DNA of 64,000 nucleotides from Bifidobacterium erythrocebi (lineage in GTDB: Bacteria > Actinomycetota > Actinomycetes > Actinomycetales > Bifidobacteriaceae), in assembly GCF_012932675.1 (NCBI RefSeq), contig NZ_JAAIIF010000005.1:124001-188000 (forward strand), in the 5' to 3' direction. Positions 7,802 to 16,224 of the stretch are shown one piece after another. Under the pieces are notes generated by a model, which was given only the letters and a program-made list of their open reading frames with translations, ran no database searches and had not been told where the DNA came from. Numbering within the stretch: the first letter of the stretch is position 1; every line of letters begins with the position of its first letter. The position numbers and the translations under genes are program-made.

Positions 7802-9121
7802 TCAAGCCTGGTTTGTGGAATCCGCTAGCATCGCCGGAATCGTGATGCGGAACGAGTCGATGGAATTGTCGATCCGCGCGGCCGGTCGATGCTCGTTGCG
7901 CAGTATCGCCTCGATACGCCGATAGCCGGTGCCATTGTCCTGAAGCACCATGCCGTCACCCGGGTAGGGGACGGCATTCAGCAACGAGAACAGGAACGGG
8001 TTGCGTGTGGAACCGGAAATCGGCTGCCTTAGCGTGTGCTTGGTCACTGCGCCGAACAAGCCGCCCGGATTGGTGATTTCGATGCGGTCGGTGAACATGT
8101 CGACATGCACCGGTGTGCCCACGGCGTCGGGGGAGTAGTCGCGGTGGATGAGCGCATTGGAAATGGCCTCGCGTAGTACCGTTTCCGGGTATTGCGGGCG
8201 TCCGGCCGCACCGCTTGTACCAGGCGTGCCGGCGGAACGGCTCCAATCAAGCAGCGTTTCGACCGCATCGCTGACCATGGTGGGAATAGGGCCTACGAAC
8301 ACAGCAGTGCGTACCAGTTCGCGGCCGGTGGAGAACACCTCGTCGCGTGAGATGCCGGGGAACATGGCCGCGGATATGGTTAGGCGCGGGTAGAACTTCT
8401 GCGGATAGCGTCCCAAGGCCAGCAGGCCGGCCAAAGTGGGCCGAAGCATGGCCTCGCCGCTCTCGCCACCTTCACGGTCTTCGTTGGCGAAGGAACGTCC
8501 GACCGCACGCAGATCCAGCAGCATCTCCTCGTCGCTCGTATCCGCGAACACGTGGCCGTGCCTTGCGCGTTCGTCGGCGAGCAGCGCCCGTACCAGCGCC
8601 GGGGAGAGATCGTCGAGCGTGGCGTCATCGACCACCGCGATGTCATGCTCCGGCTGGCGCTGCTCCTCCAGCAGACGATCCACCTCATAAGTGGTCATGC
8701 GCCGATCGCCGTCGCCGGTACGGATGTACGAGCCGTTGTAGGGGCCGGCGGCGGTGAAATAGCAAGGCTTCTCGCGTGGCAGCATCTCGTCGACCACGGC
8801 GAAGACCAGATTGGCACCCTCGAACGGGCAGGTCACGATCACCGGGCGCACCACGGGGGTGAGCTTCTCGCAGGCCTGGCTGAGCGACTCCTGCATGGAT
8901 CGCGCGTTGAACCCCTCCACTGGGGTGAAGCCGTTCTTCTCGCTCAGTCCGAGGATGATATAGCCGCCGTTGCCGTTGGAGAACGCCGAAAGGGTGTCGG
9001 TGATGGTGGTGCTGATCTTGTGGGCGCACTCCTTGACCTCGCACTGCTGCGTGTCATTGCCGATGGCGCGCATGAGCCGGATCAGCTCGGTCATCTTGGC
9101 CGTGTAGTCGTCATTGTCCAT
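7802..9121 (-). CDS. AlbA_2 (Schlafen-like) domain regulator with RecG-type C-terminal ATP-binding region
   Basis: A 439-residue cytosolic protein. The N-terminal half is an AlbA_2 domain: KECAHKISTTITDTLSAFSNGNGGYIILGLSEKNGF, FEGANLVFAVVDEMLPREKPCYF, and the SYIRTGDGDRRMTTYEVDRLL tail. The C-terminal half matches the HATPase_c_4 region seen in proteins annotated RecG-like or putative transcriptional regulators, with EAISNALIHRDYSPDAVGTPVHVDMFTDRIEITNPGGL and RNPFLFSLLNAV. Such proteins are widespread and poorly understood; roles in regulation or defence are suspected. ATG 9121 has AAGGCGG upstream. It lies 118 bases from the repeat element at 9239-9432. Confidence 0.82.
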   Translation of the reverse strand: MDNDDYTAKMTELIRLMRAIGNDTQQCEVKECAHKISTTITDTLSAFSNGNGGYIILGLSEKNGFTPVEGFNARSMQESLSQACEKLTPVVRPVIVTCPFEGANLVFAVVDEMLPREKPCYFTAAGPYNGSYIRTGDGDRRMTTYEVDRLLEEQRQPEHDIAVVDDATLDDLSPALVRALLADERARHGHVFADTSDEEMLLDLRAVGRSFANEDREGGESGEAMLRPTLAGLLALGRYPQKFYPRLTISAAMFPGISRDEVFSTGRELVRTAVFVGPIPTMVSDAVETLLDWSRSAGTPGTSGAAGRPQYPETVLREAISNALIHRDYSPDAVGTPVHVDMFTDRIEITNPGGLFGAVTKHTLRQPISGSTRNPFLFSLLNAVPYPGDGMVLQDNGTGYRRIEAILRNEHRPAARIDNSIDSFRITIPAMLADSTNQA

Positions 9122-9238
9122 AATCCGCCGCCTTGCCTAGATATGTTCCCAGCATACCCGCGCGAATCATACTGTCGGGTGGTGTGGATTACGGCATGTG
9201 CACCGACCTGTGGGTGCAGCGTTGGCGATACGCCCCTG

Positions 9239-9432
9239 TATTTCGCTTACGTGTGGCAGATATGACGTCATGACGCGATGTATTTCGCTTACGTGTGGCA
9301 CTTGCTTGGAGAGTTCTCGTTCTTCGTCGTTGGAACTGCGTCATTCTCATGGGTGAACGGCACAGCTAGGTGCCACACGTAAGCGAAATAGAACCCGTCC
9401 AAACCGCAAATCTGCCACACGTAAGCGAGATA
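9239..9432. repeat. 194-bp fourfold inverted repeat element I
   Basis: Four copies of TATTTCGCTTACGTGTGGCA. Two are in plus orientation at 9239-9258 and 9281-9300. Two are in minus orientation at 9371-9390 and 9413-9432 (the last with one change). Copies within a pair repeat every 42 bases with 22-base spacers; the inner gap is 70 bases. An element with the same total length and the same spacings lies at 12155-12348. It sits 32 bases past the stop of the amidohydrolase gene. No transposase or target duplication is seen. Confidence 0.93.
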
Positions 9433-9463
9433 GTCGTTATGAGCAGGTTGATTCCGCTATTTG

Positions 9464-10975
9464 CTACTTCCGGTACGTCCACCGACCTGCGAGCATGGTG
9501 GCCTGCACATGCCGCGGCATCGCGCGCATCTCCTCGGGCGAATCCACCGCCGAGGGGTCGCGGTCCAACAGCACCAAATCAGCGGCGTCGCCCGCCTTGA
9601 GGCATTTACGCCCCACCGCCGTGGACGAGGCCAGCGCCGTGCCGAAGTCGAGGCACTGCTCCGGCTGGAACGGCTCGCGCGCAGAACTCTCGGTGCCGAA
9701 CACCGCCGCGGAAATGGCCAGCCACGGGTCAAGCGGTGCCACAGGCGCGTCGGAACCCATGAGCAGACGGGTCCCGGCATCGCGCAACGACCTGAACGCA
9801 TAGGGGATGCCGGCCGGACGGCCCCAGAAACGGGCGATGACATCTCGATCATCCATGGCATGCTGCGGCTGGATGCTCGCGGCAAGCCCAAGCTGGGCCA
9901 GACGCGGGATATCGGTGGGTTTGAGCATCTGGGCATGTTCGATGGAGCCATGCGCCTTGGTGCGCTCGGCGCAGTCAAGCACAATGGTGTTCGCCTCGTC
10001 GCCGATGGCATGGCAGGCGATATCAAATCCGTGTTTCGTCGCCACGAACATATAGGACTCGATCTGCTCTGGCGTGTAGCTCATCGTGCCGAAGGTCTCG
10101 GGTTCGATGCCGGAGTATGGCGTCGAGCAGTATGCGGAACGGGTGTTGAGCGATCCGTCGGAAATGAGCTTCATCGCGCCCACATGCCCAAGACCATTGC
10201 TGCCGGGCAATTCGTCGCCGGTATGCCAGCCGTCGTCGATGGCTTGGTTCAGACGTTCCGGATATACGCCCGACTGGACCCGCAAACCATTGATGCCCTT
10301 GGCGAATCGGCCAATCCAGGTATCGATGTTTTCGGCCATTTCGTAGTCGCGGATGCCGACGATGCCCTTGCTTGCGGCATCATGTTCGGCCTCGCGCAGC
10401 AGACGGTCCAGCTCTTCGTCCGCGCCCGGAGCGTTGTCAAGACGGCAGTATGCGTCGAACCATTCCAGCTCGCCCACCAATCCGGATTCCCCGACCTGCA
10501 CGCCGAGCATGCGCGCCGCCACCGAATTCACCCAGCCGCAATGCATGTCCGCGCTGGACAGCGCCACGGGCTGGTCGCCCGAAGCCTCGTCGATGGCCGC
10601 GAGCGTGGGCTGCTCGTCATCGGCCCACAGCGAGTGACGGAACCGCATGCCGACCACAAAGCGGTTTGGGTCGAGCCGCCCTTCGGAGCGCAGCTGGGAA
10701 AGATGATCGCGCAGCATATCCATCGCCTCGTGCGCGCTGCTGGCCCCGATAAGATCCAGTCGTCCCAACGTATACGACCATTGCGTGAAATGCGTATGGC
10801 AGTCCCATAGGCCGGGGATGACCCACATGCCTTCGGCATCAACCGTGGCAAGAGTGCGGTTCCGTTCCGCCTCACCGGGCGCGATGGCGGCGATCCGTCC
10901 CTCGTTGATCACCATGTCCATGGGTTCGCTGGAGCCCGGTGTCCTGACATTCCGGATGCAAAGCGATTCATTCAC
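9464..10975 (-). CDS. Amidohydrolase family metal-dependent hydrolase (YtcJ-like)
   Basis: A 503-residue cytosolic enzyme of the amidohydrolase superfamily, YtcJ-like branch. Visible features are the start of the barrel at GLWDCHTHF (HxH metal motif), ACHAIGDEAN with its His, IEHAQML, and SDAPV near the C-terminus with the conserved Asp. The substrate is unknown; the branch hydrolyses amides or related C-N bonds. I chose GTG 10975, preceded by GAAGGACAC, because the longer ATG reading (to 11035) adds a Cys/His-rich non-family stretch. It is divergent from the AbiEi-like gene at 11195, and the two together are bracketed by the 194-bp repeat elements. Confidence 0.82.
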   Translation of the reverse strand: MNESLCIRNVRTPGSSEPMDMVINEGRIAAIAPGEAERNRTLATVDAEGMWVIPGLWDCHTHFTQWSYTLGRLDLIGASSAHEAMDMLRDHLSQLRSEGRLDPNRFVVGMRFRHSLWADDEQPTLAAIDEASGDQPVALSSADMHCGWVNSVAARMLGVQVGESGLVGELEWFDAYCRLDNAPGADEELDRLLREAEHDAASKGIVGIRDYEMAENIDTWIGRFAKGINGLRVQSGVYPERLNQAIDDGWHTGDELPGSNGLGHVGAMKLISDGSLNTRSAYCSTPYSGIEPETFGTMSYTPEQIESYMFVATKHGFDIACHAIGDEANTIVLDCAERTKAHGSIEHAQMLKPTDIPRLAQLGLAASIQPQHAMDDRDVIARFWGRPAGIPYAFRSLRDAGTRLLMGSDAPVAPLDPWLAISAAVFGTESSAREPFQPEQCLDFGTALASSTAVGRKCLKAGDAADLVLLDRDPSAVDSPEEMRAMPRHVQATMLAGRWTYRK

Positions 10976-11194
10976 GACTGTGTGTCCTTCTCTCGATGCC
11001 TTTCCGACATGCCATGATATGCCGCAGATGCACATGGAGCGTCTGTTTTTCTACAGTGCGGAATCCATGATCGATTGGGTGGCAGCTGCTTAATTCGCGC
11101 GATCGCCGCCCGAGGATGTCGACGGTTATCCACATATCCACATTTTCGCAGGGCGCTGTGGACGGGTGTCTTGATATTTCCTATTCTCGGGCTC

Positions 11195-12103
11195 ATGGGT
11201 AATGGGGCACGATATTCGCAGGAACTGCATGACCTCAGAGGGTCGGCGCTGGTTTCATGCAAGGCGGCAATGCGGCGGACCGCGCGTAATTTGGTATTCA
11301 CGCTGTCCACGGCATTGGCACTGATGGGGATCGAACAGCCGCGGGAGCCGGGAGACGGCAGATGCTCGGATTGCCTGTATGTAGTGGTCGGCGGCAACTC
11401 GGGAAGAACGCATCTCAAAGGTGTTTGCTTTGTTATCTGGGGTGTGGAATTGGATACGGTGTTCGTCGATCACGGAAGAATCGAGTGCGCGGCCCCGGTA
11501 TATGTGTGGGCCATGTATTCGGCCAGGTTGTCTCTTGAGGAACTGATTGCGCTTGGGGATTCGATGATGCGAAGGGACGGGCGTGTGAGAAGAGCCTGCC
11601 TTGAGGATTTCCGCGCGATGTTGAATCGTCTGAGGGAATGTGCCGAACAAAGCGGTCGTAAACGCGCCGTTCGAGGCATTCGCAACATGGAGCTGGCTCT
11701 GCGCGCTATGCGAGAGGGAACGGACTCCTCGCAGGAAACTAGGACGAGACTTGCGCTTATGAAGTATGGTCTGCCATGCCCGGAAGTCAATTATCTTATC
11801 CGCGATGAGAAGACGGGAAGAGTGTTTCTGCTGGACATGGCGTATCCGGAGTGGAAAGTCGTTGTCGAATATGATGGCGGGCACCATGCCGGTCAATGGC
11901 TGGCCGACAGCGAGCGGCGAAAGAGAATCGAGGATATGGGATGGCTGTACGTTCAGGCCACGAAGCTTGACCTTGGCGATGAGGAACGGGAGCGTGAATT
12001 GGCCGAACGAGTCGCTTCGAGGATTCGGGAGTGTAATCCACGGCTGGCGAAGCTTTGCGATCGGATGACGATGGAGCAGGTGCTTGACCGGAGACGGCGG
12101 TGA
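11195..12103 (+). CDS. AbiEi-like protein with C-terminal DUF559/Vsr-type endonuclease-like domain
   Basis: About 302 residues. The N-terminal half looks like an actinobacterial AbiEi-type antitoxin/winged-helix protein (RGSALVSCKAAMRRTARNL, then VVFVDHGRIECAAPVYVWAMYSARLSLEELIALGDSMMRR). The C-terminal half reads LALMKYGLPCPEVNYLI, FLLDMAYPEWKVVVEYDGGHHAGQWLADSERRKRIEDMGW, the Asp...Glu-Tyr-Asp-Gly pattern of the DUF559/Vsr nuclease fold. No partner AbiEii toxin gene is adjacent. The start is uncertain: ATG 11195 lacks a strong ribosome site and an in-frame ATG at 11075 adds 40 residues. It ends 52 bases before repeat element II. Confidence 0.65.
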   Translation: MGNGARYSQELHDLRGSALVSCKAAMRRTARNLVFTLSTALALMGIEQPREPGDGRCSDCLYVVVGGNSGRTHLKGVCFVIWGVELDTVFVDHGRIECAAPVYVWAMYSARLSLEELIALGDSMMRRDGRVRRACLEDFRAMLNRLRECAEQSGRKRAVRGIRNMELALRAMREGTDSSQETRTRLALMKYGLPCPEVNYLIRDEKTGRVFLLDMAYPEWKVVVEYDGGHHAGQWLADSERRKRIEDMGWLYVQATKLDLGDEERERELAERVASRIRECNPRLAKLCDRMTMEQVLDRRRR

Positions 12104-12154
12104 AGAAGCCGGGCTATTGCTAGGAAGCGAGAGGTAGCGATGCGCCAATCGGTC

Positions 12155-12348
12155 TATTTCGCTTACGTGTGGCAGATACGGGAGTGTGACGCGATATATC
12201 TCGCCTACGTGTGGCAGAGGATAGCGGAGACTCGTGAATCAAATGGCATGATTTCAACGGGAAAGGACGGTAAACCGCGATGTACGTGCCACACGTAAGC
12301 GAAATAGAACCGGTCGAAAGCGTATATCTGCCACATGTAAGCGAAATG
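12155..12348. repeat. 194-bp fourfold inverted repeat element II
   Basis: Same architecture as element I. Plus-orientation copies are at 12155-12174 and 12197-12216 (two changes). Minus-orientation copies are at 12287-12306 and 12329-12348 (two changes). Period 42, spacer 22, inner gap 70 and total 194 are identical to element I. The 22-base spacers are partly conserved (both plus pairs begin GATA and contain TGACGCGAT), while the 70-base centres show no clear similarity. Confidence 0.93.
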
Positions 12349-12373
12349 GGGGTTCGTAGAGCGGAATCGGCAT

Positions 12374-12420
12374 AGACAGGTGAGGCCCCGGAAAGAAAAG
12401 ATCCTGTGTCTCACCTGTCT
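12374..12420 (-). terminator. Terminator-like hairpin after metY
   Basis: An 11-bp perfect inverted repeat (AGACAGGTGAG at 12374-12384 with 12410-12420) with a 25-base loop begins 18 bases past the metY stop on the minus strand. There is no T-run, so it is a weak or 3'-protecting structure. Confidence 0.55.
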
Positions 12421-12437
12421 AAAGAAAGGATGCCGTA

Positions 12438-13721
12438 TTACTCCTGCACGGCGGCCAGCGCCTGGTCAATGTCGGCGATGATGTCGGCCGCGTTCTCGAT
12501 GCCGCAGCTCAGTCGCACCAAATCAATACCCACGCCGGCTTCCTCAAGCTGTTCCTCGGTGAGCTGACGGTGCGTGGTGCCTGCTGGATACAGCGTACAG
12601 CTGCGAGCGTCGGCCACATGCGTGGCGATGGACACCATCTTCAGATGGTCGAGGAACGCGGAGACCTTCGCGCGGCCGCCCGGCACGCCGAAGGAGATTA
12701 CGCCGCAGGTGCCGTTCGGCATGTACTTGTTCGCCAGCACATGGTACTTGTCGCCCTCAAGCCCCGGGTAGCTCACCCAACTCACGCGCGGGTCGGCATC
12801 GAGCCACTTCGCTACTGCCAAGGCATTGGCGCAATGGCGTTCCATGCGCACTCCCAGCGATTCCAGATGCATGCCCATGATCCACGAATTGATCGGAGCC
12901 GGCGTGGAACCGAAGTCGCGCATGAGCTGCGCGGTGGCCTTGGTGATGTATGCGGCCTTGCCGAATTCCTTCGCGTAGGTCACGCCATGGTACGAGTCGT
13001 CCGGAGTGGTGAGTCCGGGGAACTTCTCGGCATGCGCCATCCAATCGAAGTTGCCGGAATCCACGATCGCTCCGCCCACGCAGGAGCCATGCCCATCCAT
13101 ATATTTGGTGGTGGCGTGCGTGACGATGTCCACGCCGTACTGGAACGGGCGGCAGTTGATCGGGGTGGGGAAGGTGTTGTCCACGATCAGGGGCACGCCA
13201 TGGCGGTGCGCGGCGCTCACGAATTTCTCGAAGTCGAGCACGATGAGTGCCGGGTTGGAGATGGATTCGCCGAACACGGCCTTGGTGTTCGGACGGAATG
13301 CGGCTTCCAGTTCCTCTTCGCTGCAGTCCGGGCTCACGAAGGTGCACTCGATGCCCATTTTGCGCATGGTGACGTTGATGAGGTTGAACGTGCCGCCGTA
13401 GATGGCGGACGATGCGACGATATGGTCGCCGTTGTTGCAGATGTTGAACAGTGCGAAGAAGTTCGCGGCCTGGCCGGACGAGGTGAGCATGGCAGCCGCG
13501 CCGCCCTCAAGCTCGCAGATCTTGGCGGCGACGGTGTCATTGGTCGGGTTCTGCAGGCGCGTGTAGAAGTAGCCGGACTCGGACAGGTCGAACAGGCGGC
13601 TCATCTGTTCGCTCGACTGGTATTTGAAGGTGGTGGCCTGAATGATCGGGGGAGTGCGTGATTCGCCGTTTCCGGGCTGATAGCCTCCCTGTACACAGAT
13701 GGTGTCGACGTTTTCTGTCAT
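12438..13721 (-). CDS. metY: O-acetylhomoserine sulfhydrylase (aminocarboxypropyltransferase)
   Basis: A 427-residue PLP enzyme of the Cys/Met metabolism family. It makes homocysteine from O-acetylhomoserine and sulfide in methionine synthesis in the cytosol. Features are TICVQGGYQPGNGESRTPPIIQATTF at the N-terminus, SGQAANFFALFNICNNGDHIV, the cofactor Asp-Asn in LIVDNTFPTP, and the Schiff-base Lys in VTHATTKYMDGHGSCVGG, all typical of the MetY subgroup. ATG 13721 is preceded by AAGGAA; the upstream in-frame reading lacks family sequence. It is transcribed alone. Confidence 0.93.
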   Translation of the reverse strand: MTENVDTICVQGGYQPGNGESRTPPIIQATTFKYQSSEQMSRLFDLSESGYFYTRLQNPTNDTVAAKICELEGGAAAMLTSSGQAANFFALFNICNNGDHIVASSAIYGGTFNLINVTMRKMGIECTFVSPDCSEEELEAAFRPNTKAVFGESISNPALIVLDFEKFVSAAHRHGVPLIVDNTFPTPINCRPFQYGVDIVTHATTKYMDGHGSCVGGAIVDSGNFDWMAHAEKFPGLTTPDDSYHGVTYAKEFGKAAYITKATAQLMRDFGSTPAPINSWIMGMHLESLGVRMERHCANALAVAKWLDADPRVSWVSYPGLEGDKYHVLANKYMPNGTCGVISFGVPGGRAKVSAFLDHLKMVSIATHVADARSCTLYPAGTTHRQLTEEQLEEAGVGIDLVRLSCGIENAADIIADIDQALAAVQE

Positions 13722-13871
13722 TGATTCCTTCTTTCGTTTTTTTCGCGCGTCTTTGCGTTGCGCCTCGTTGCAGACAAACATGCACACTCTACCACCGCTG
13801 TGCGGGTTCCAATGGAATGGACGGATAAATGGATAATGATATGGCAAGACGAACAATGGGCTAAGAACGTG

Positions 13872-13916
13872 ATTCGCCTGTCCGCGCATTTGTAGGGAAT
13901 GCGCGGACAGGCGAAT
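13872..13916 (-). terminator. Hairpin downstream of the OYE-type oxidoreductase gene
   Basis: A perfect 19-bp stem (13872-13890 with 13898-13916) and a 7-base loop lie 20 bases past the stop of the flavoenzyme gene at 13936. No T-run follows, but the stem is long and GC-rich. Confidence 0.7.
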
Positions 13917-13935
13917 TCATGTGAAAGGCAGCGAC

Positions 13936-15897
13936 TCAGGCGGTTGCTGCCAGGTACCCTTCCTCGACGGCTCGATCGATATCGGCGGTCTTGCCGTTGC
14001 AATCGCCGATTCGACGCACCGTGATGTTGGCCGATTCAAGGGCGGAGACATCGAATTCTGCCGGCATGGTGCCGATGGCCATCACCACGCTGTCGCATGG
14101 CAGGGTGATCTGCGTCGATTCCGAGGAGTCATCATCCGTATTCTTGCGGCTGGCTATGATTTGCCCTGGCTCGATTCTTTCGACTTTGGTGTCGGTATAC
14201 AGCGCCACCTTGTGATCGGCGAAATCCTGCATCATAACCGGTTTGATGGTGCTGGACTCCTCGGCGGCGATCTGCCCTGTCATCTCCACGATGCTCACCT
14301 CGCAGTCCGGGTGGTTCTGTGCAATGAACTCCGCGGTTTCCGCGCCTACCAGTCCTCCGCCGATGACGATGGTGCGACCAGTGGGAGCTGCGTTCCCTGC
14401 GAGCAGATTCCATGCACTGATGACGTGCGGCAGATCGGCCCCCTCGATGTGCGGTTCCGCGTTGCGTCCGCCAACCGCCACAATCACCTCATCCGGTGAT
14501 TGTCCCACCAGCATTTTGGCATCGGCGGCGGTGTTGAGCTTCACTTCGACGCCGGCAGCTTCCAGCGACCTTGAATACCATGCGACAACGCGTGACATTT
14601 CCTTCTTGCGCGGTGGAGTGCACGCGATTCCGAGTTGTCCTCCAAGATGGTCGCTTTGCTCGAACAGAGTCACGTGATTGCCGCGTAGTGCCGCTACGCG
14701 GGCTGCTTCCATGCCGGCCGGGCCGCCGCCGACGACAATGATGTTGCGCTGCTGTTTCACTGGTTGGATGGTGCGCTGATATTCGTACCCGCCTTCCGCG
14801 TTGAGAACGCAGGAGATGAATCGGCGGCTGGCTATGGCGTCGGTGCAGCCGCGGTTGCACATCATGCAGGGGCGAATGAGCTCGGTCTGATTTTCGGCTA
14901 CTTTATTGGCATAGTCGGGATCGCAAAGCATGGGGCGGCCGAGTCCGATATAGTCGCAGGCGCCGCTTTCGATGAGCTCTGCGCCCTGCTCGGGCGTGAG
15001 AATCCGTCCCACGGTGGAGACCGGAACACTCACGGCTTCCTTGATTCGGCGTGCGTAGGGCTCCATGAAACAGGCGGGACGTGTGCCCATGGCCGGGATG
15101 GTGTCGTTGAGATTGCCGGTGTGATTGGCTTGGGCTACGTGGAAGGTGTCGACGCCGTCTTCTTCGAGCAATTTGGCGAGTTTGACAGCTTCGTCGATAA
15201 ACAGGCCTCCACGACCTATTTGCGGATTTTCGGTGACGATGGGCAGCTTGTAATCGATGCAGATATCCGGCGATCCTTCGCGAATCGCATGGACCACGGC
15301 TCTTGCGAAGCGAGTGCGGTTTTCGAATGAGCCGCCGTATTCATCTGTTCGCTGGTTGATCAGGGTCGAGCAGAGGGATCCGATAAGTCGGTCGCCGTGC
15401 ACTTCGATGGCGTCGACTCCGGCTTTGGTGGCACGTGCGGCCAGAGCCTTGATGCTGTCGAGGATTTCCCCGAGCCGTTGTGCGCTCACTTCGTTGATGT
15501 AGTGGCTCATATCATGATGCAACTTGGCCCGTGCGCCGGCCATGTCTCCCTGTCTGAACAGCTCGGCTACGGCCACGGTGTCGTATTCGGGATGAAATAC
15601 CTGGATGCCGAGTTTGCAGTCGAATTCGTGCAGGGCGTCCGCAAGTGCGGCGAAAGATGGGATTTGTTCGTCGGTCACGAGTTTTGGTGTGGGGGAGATG
15701 GTGTATACGGGTGCTACGTCTCCCAGCACGATGTATGAGGCTCCGCCCTGCGCCACGCGTCTATAGAAGTTGATGCTTTGCTGGGTGATGGAGCCGTCCC
15801 TTGCCTCATAGCCAGTGGTCATCGGAGGGAACATGATGCGGTTCTTCAGCTGCATGTGGTTGATTTCCAATGGGTTCATGAGAGTGGTCAGCGACAT
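13936..15897 (-). CDS. Old-Yellow-Enzyme family NADH:flavin oxidoreductase (2,4-dienoyl-CoA reductase-like, FMN/4Fe-4S/FAD)
   Basis: A 653-residue three-part enzyme. Residues 1 to about 330 are an FMN-binding TIM barrel (MNPLEINHMQLKNRIMFPPMTTG, VHGDRLIGSLCST, DYIGLGRPMLCDP). Next is an iron-sulfur motif CMMCNRGC...SC (Cys spacing 2-3-11). The C-terminal part has two dinucleotide-binding folds, VVGGGPAGMEAARVAALRG and VIGGGLVGAETAEFIA. This layout is shared with 2,4-dienoyl-CoA reductase, trimethylamine dehydrogenase and the BaiCD/BaiH steroid reductases. The substrate is not evident; the enzyme reduces an activated C=C bond using NAD(P)H. AAGGAGGAGAG directly precedes ATG 15897. No related gene is adjacent. 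Confidence 0.85.
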   Translation of the reverse strand: MSLTTLMNPLEINHMQLKNRIMFPPMTTGYEARDGSITQQSINFYRRVAQGGASYIVLGDVAPVYTISPTPKLVTDEQIPSFAALADALHEFDCKLGIQVFHPEYDTVAVAELFRQGDMAGARAKLHHDMSHYINEVSAQRLGEILDSIKALAARATKAGVDAIEVHGDRLIGSLCSTLINQRTDEYGGSFENRTRFARAVVHAIREGSPDICIDYKLPIVTENPQIGRGGLFIDEAVKLAKLLEEDGVDTFHVAQANHTGNLNDTIPAMGTRPACFMEPYARRIKEAVSVPVSTVGRILTPEQGAELIESGACDYIGLGRPMLCDPDYANKVAENQTELIRPCMMCNRGCTDAIASRRFISCVLNAEGGYEYQRTIQPVKQQRNIIVVGGGPAGMEAARVAALRGNHVTLFEQSDHLGGQLGIACTPPRKKEMSRVVAWYSRSLEAAGVEVKLNTAADAKMLVGQSPDEVIVAVGGRNAEPHIEGADLPHVISAWNLLAGNAAPTGRTIVIGGGLVGAETAEFIAQNHPDCEVSIVEMTGQIAAEESSTIKPVMMQDFADHKVALYTDTKVERIEPGQIIASRKNTDDDSSESTQITLPCDSVVMAIGTMPAEFDVSALESANITVRRIGDCNGKTADIDRAVEEGYLAATA

Positions 15898-16224
15898 TCT
15901 CTCCTCCTTGAGTGGTATGTGCCTGTGGCTTTTTTTGTGCATGACGGTGGTGTTTTTTCTAGGGCGGAGGCCCTGATCATGCGATACCTGCACATTATCA
16001 CCGTAGATAAGAAGGGGATGGTTGAGCATGTTGAAGCATCGCATCAAGGTGTGAGAGGCCTGTCAGGGTAAGTGCGGAAACGGTGATATCCCAAGCGAAA
16101 CACCGTAAAAGTAAAACGAATTGACAAAGATAGGTAATTCATTTTATTATGTATCGCAAGACGGGTTCAGGCCCGCCAGAACAAAACGCTTGTAAGGCAA
16201 AGCCAAATAGCAAAGGAGCAACCC
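15898..16224. other. Divergent intergenic region with the xylA promoter
   Basis: This 327-base gap holds the minus-strand promoter of the flavoenzyme gene and the plus-strand promoter of xylA (see 16121-16150). The xylA leader is about 65 bases and carries AAAGGAG before the start. I see no open reading frame or strong terminator in it. Confidence 0.6.
16121..16150 (+). promoter_or_regulatory. xylA promoter with possible XylR operator between the boxes
   Basis: The -35 box TTGACA (16121-16126) and -10 box TATTAT (16145-16150) are separated by 18 bases. The spacer contains ATAGGTAATTCAT (16130-16142). In reverse complement this matches ATGAATAAACTAT in the xylB/ROK intergenic region (21446-21458) at 11 of 13 positions. 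A repressor bound here would block polymerase. Confidence 0.65.

Noticed and set aside
9239..9432. Possible CRISPR-like array
   Set aside because: Only two repeats per orientation, the pairs face each other, spacers are partly conserved between the two loci, and no cas genes are present.
9239..12348. Classical composite transposon with IS ends
   Set aside because: The 194-bp elements encode no transposase and have no visible target duplications at their outer edges.
12205..12414. Small minus-strand reading frame encoding repeated (H/Y)FAY(M/V)W peptides
   Set aside because: The peptide repeat only reflects the 42-base DNA period, a multiple of three. There is no ribosome site, and the same DNA repeat occurs in both orientations.
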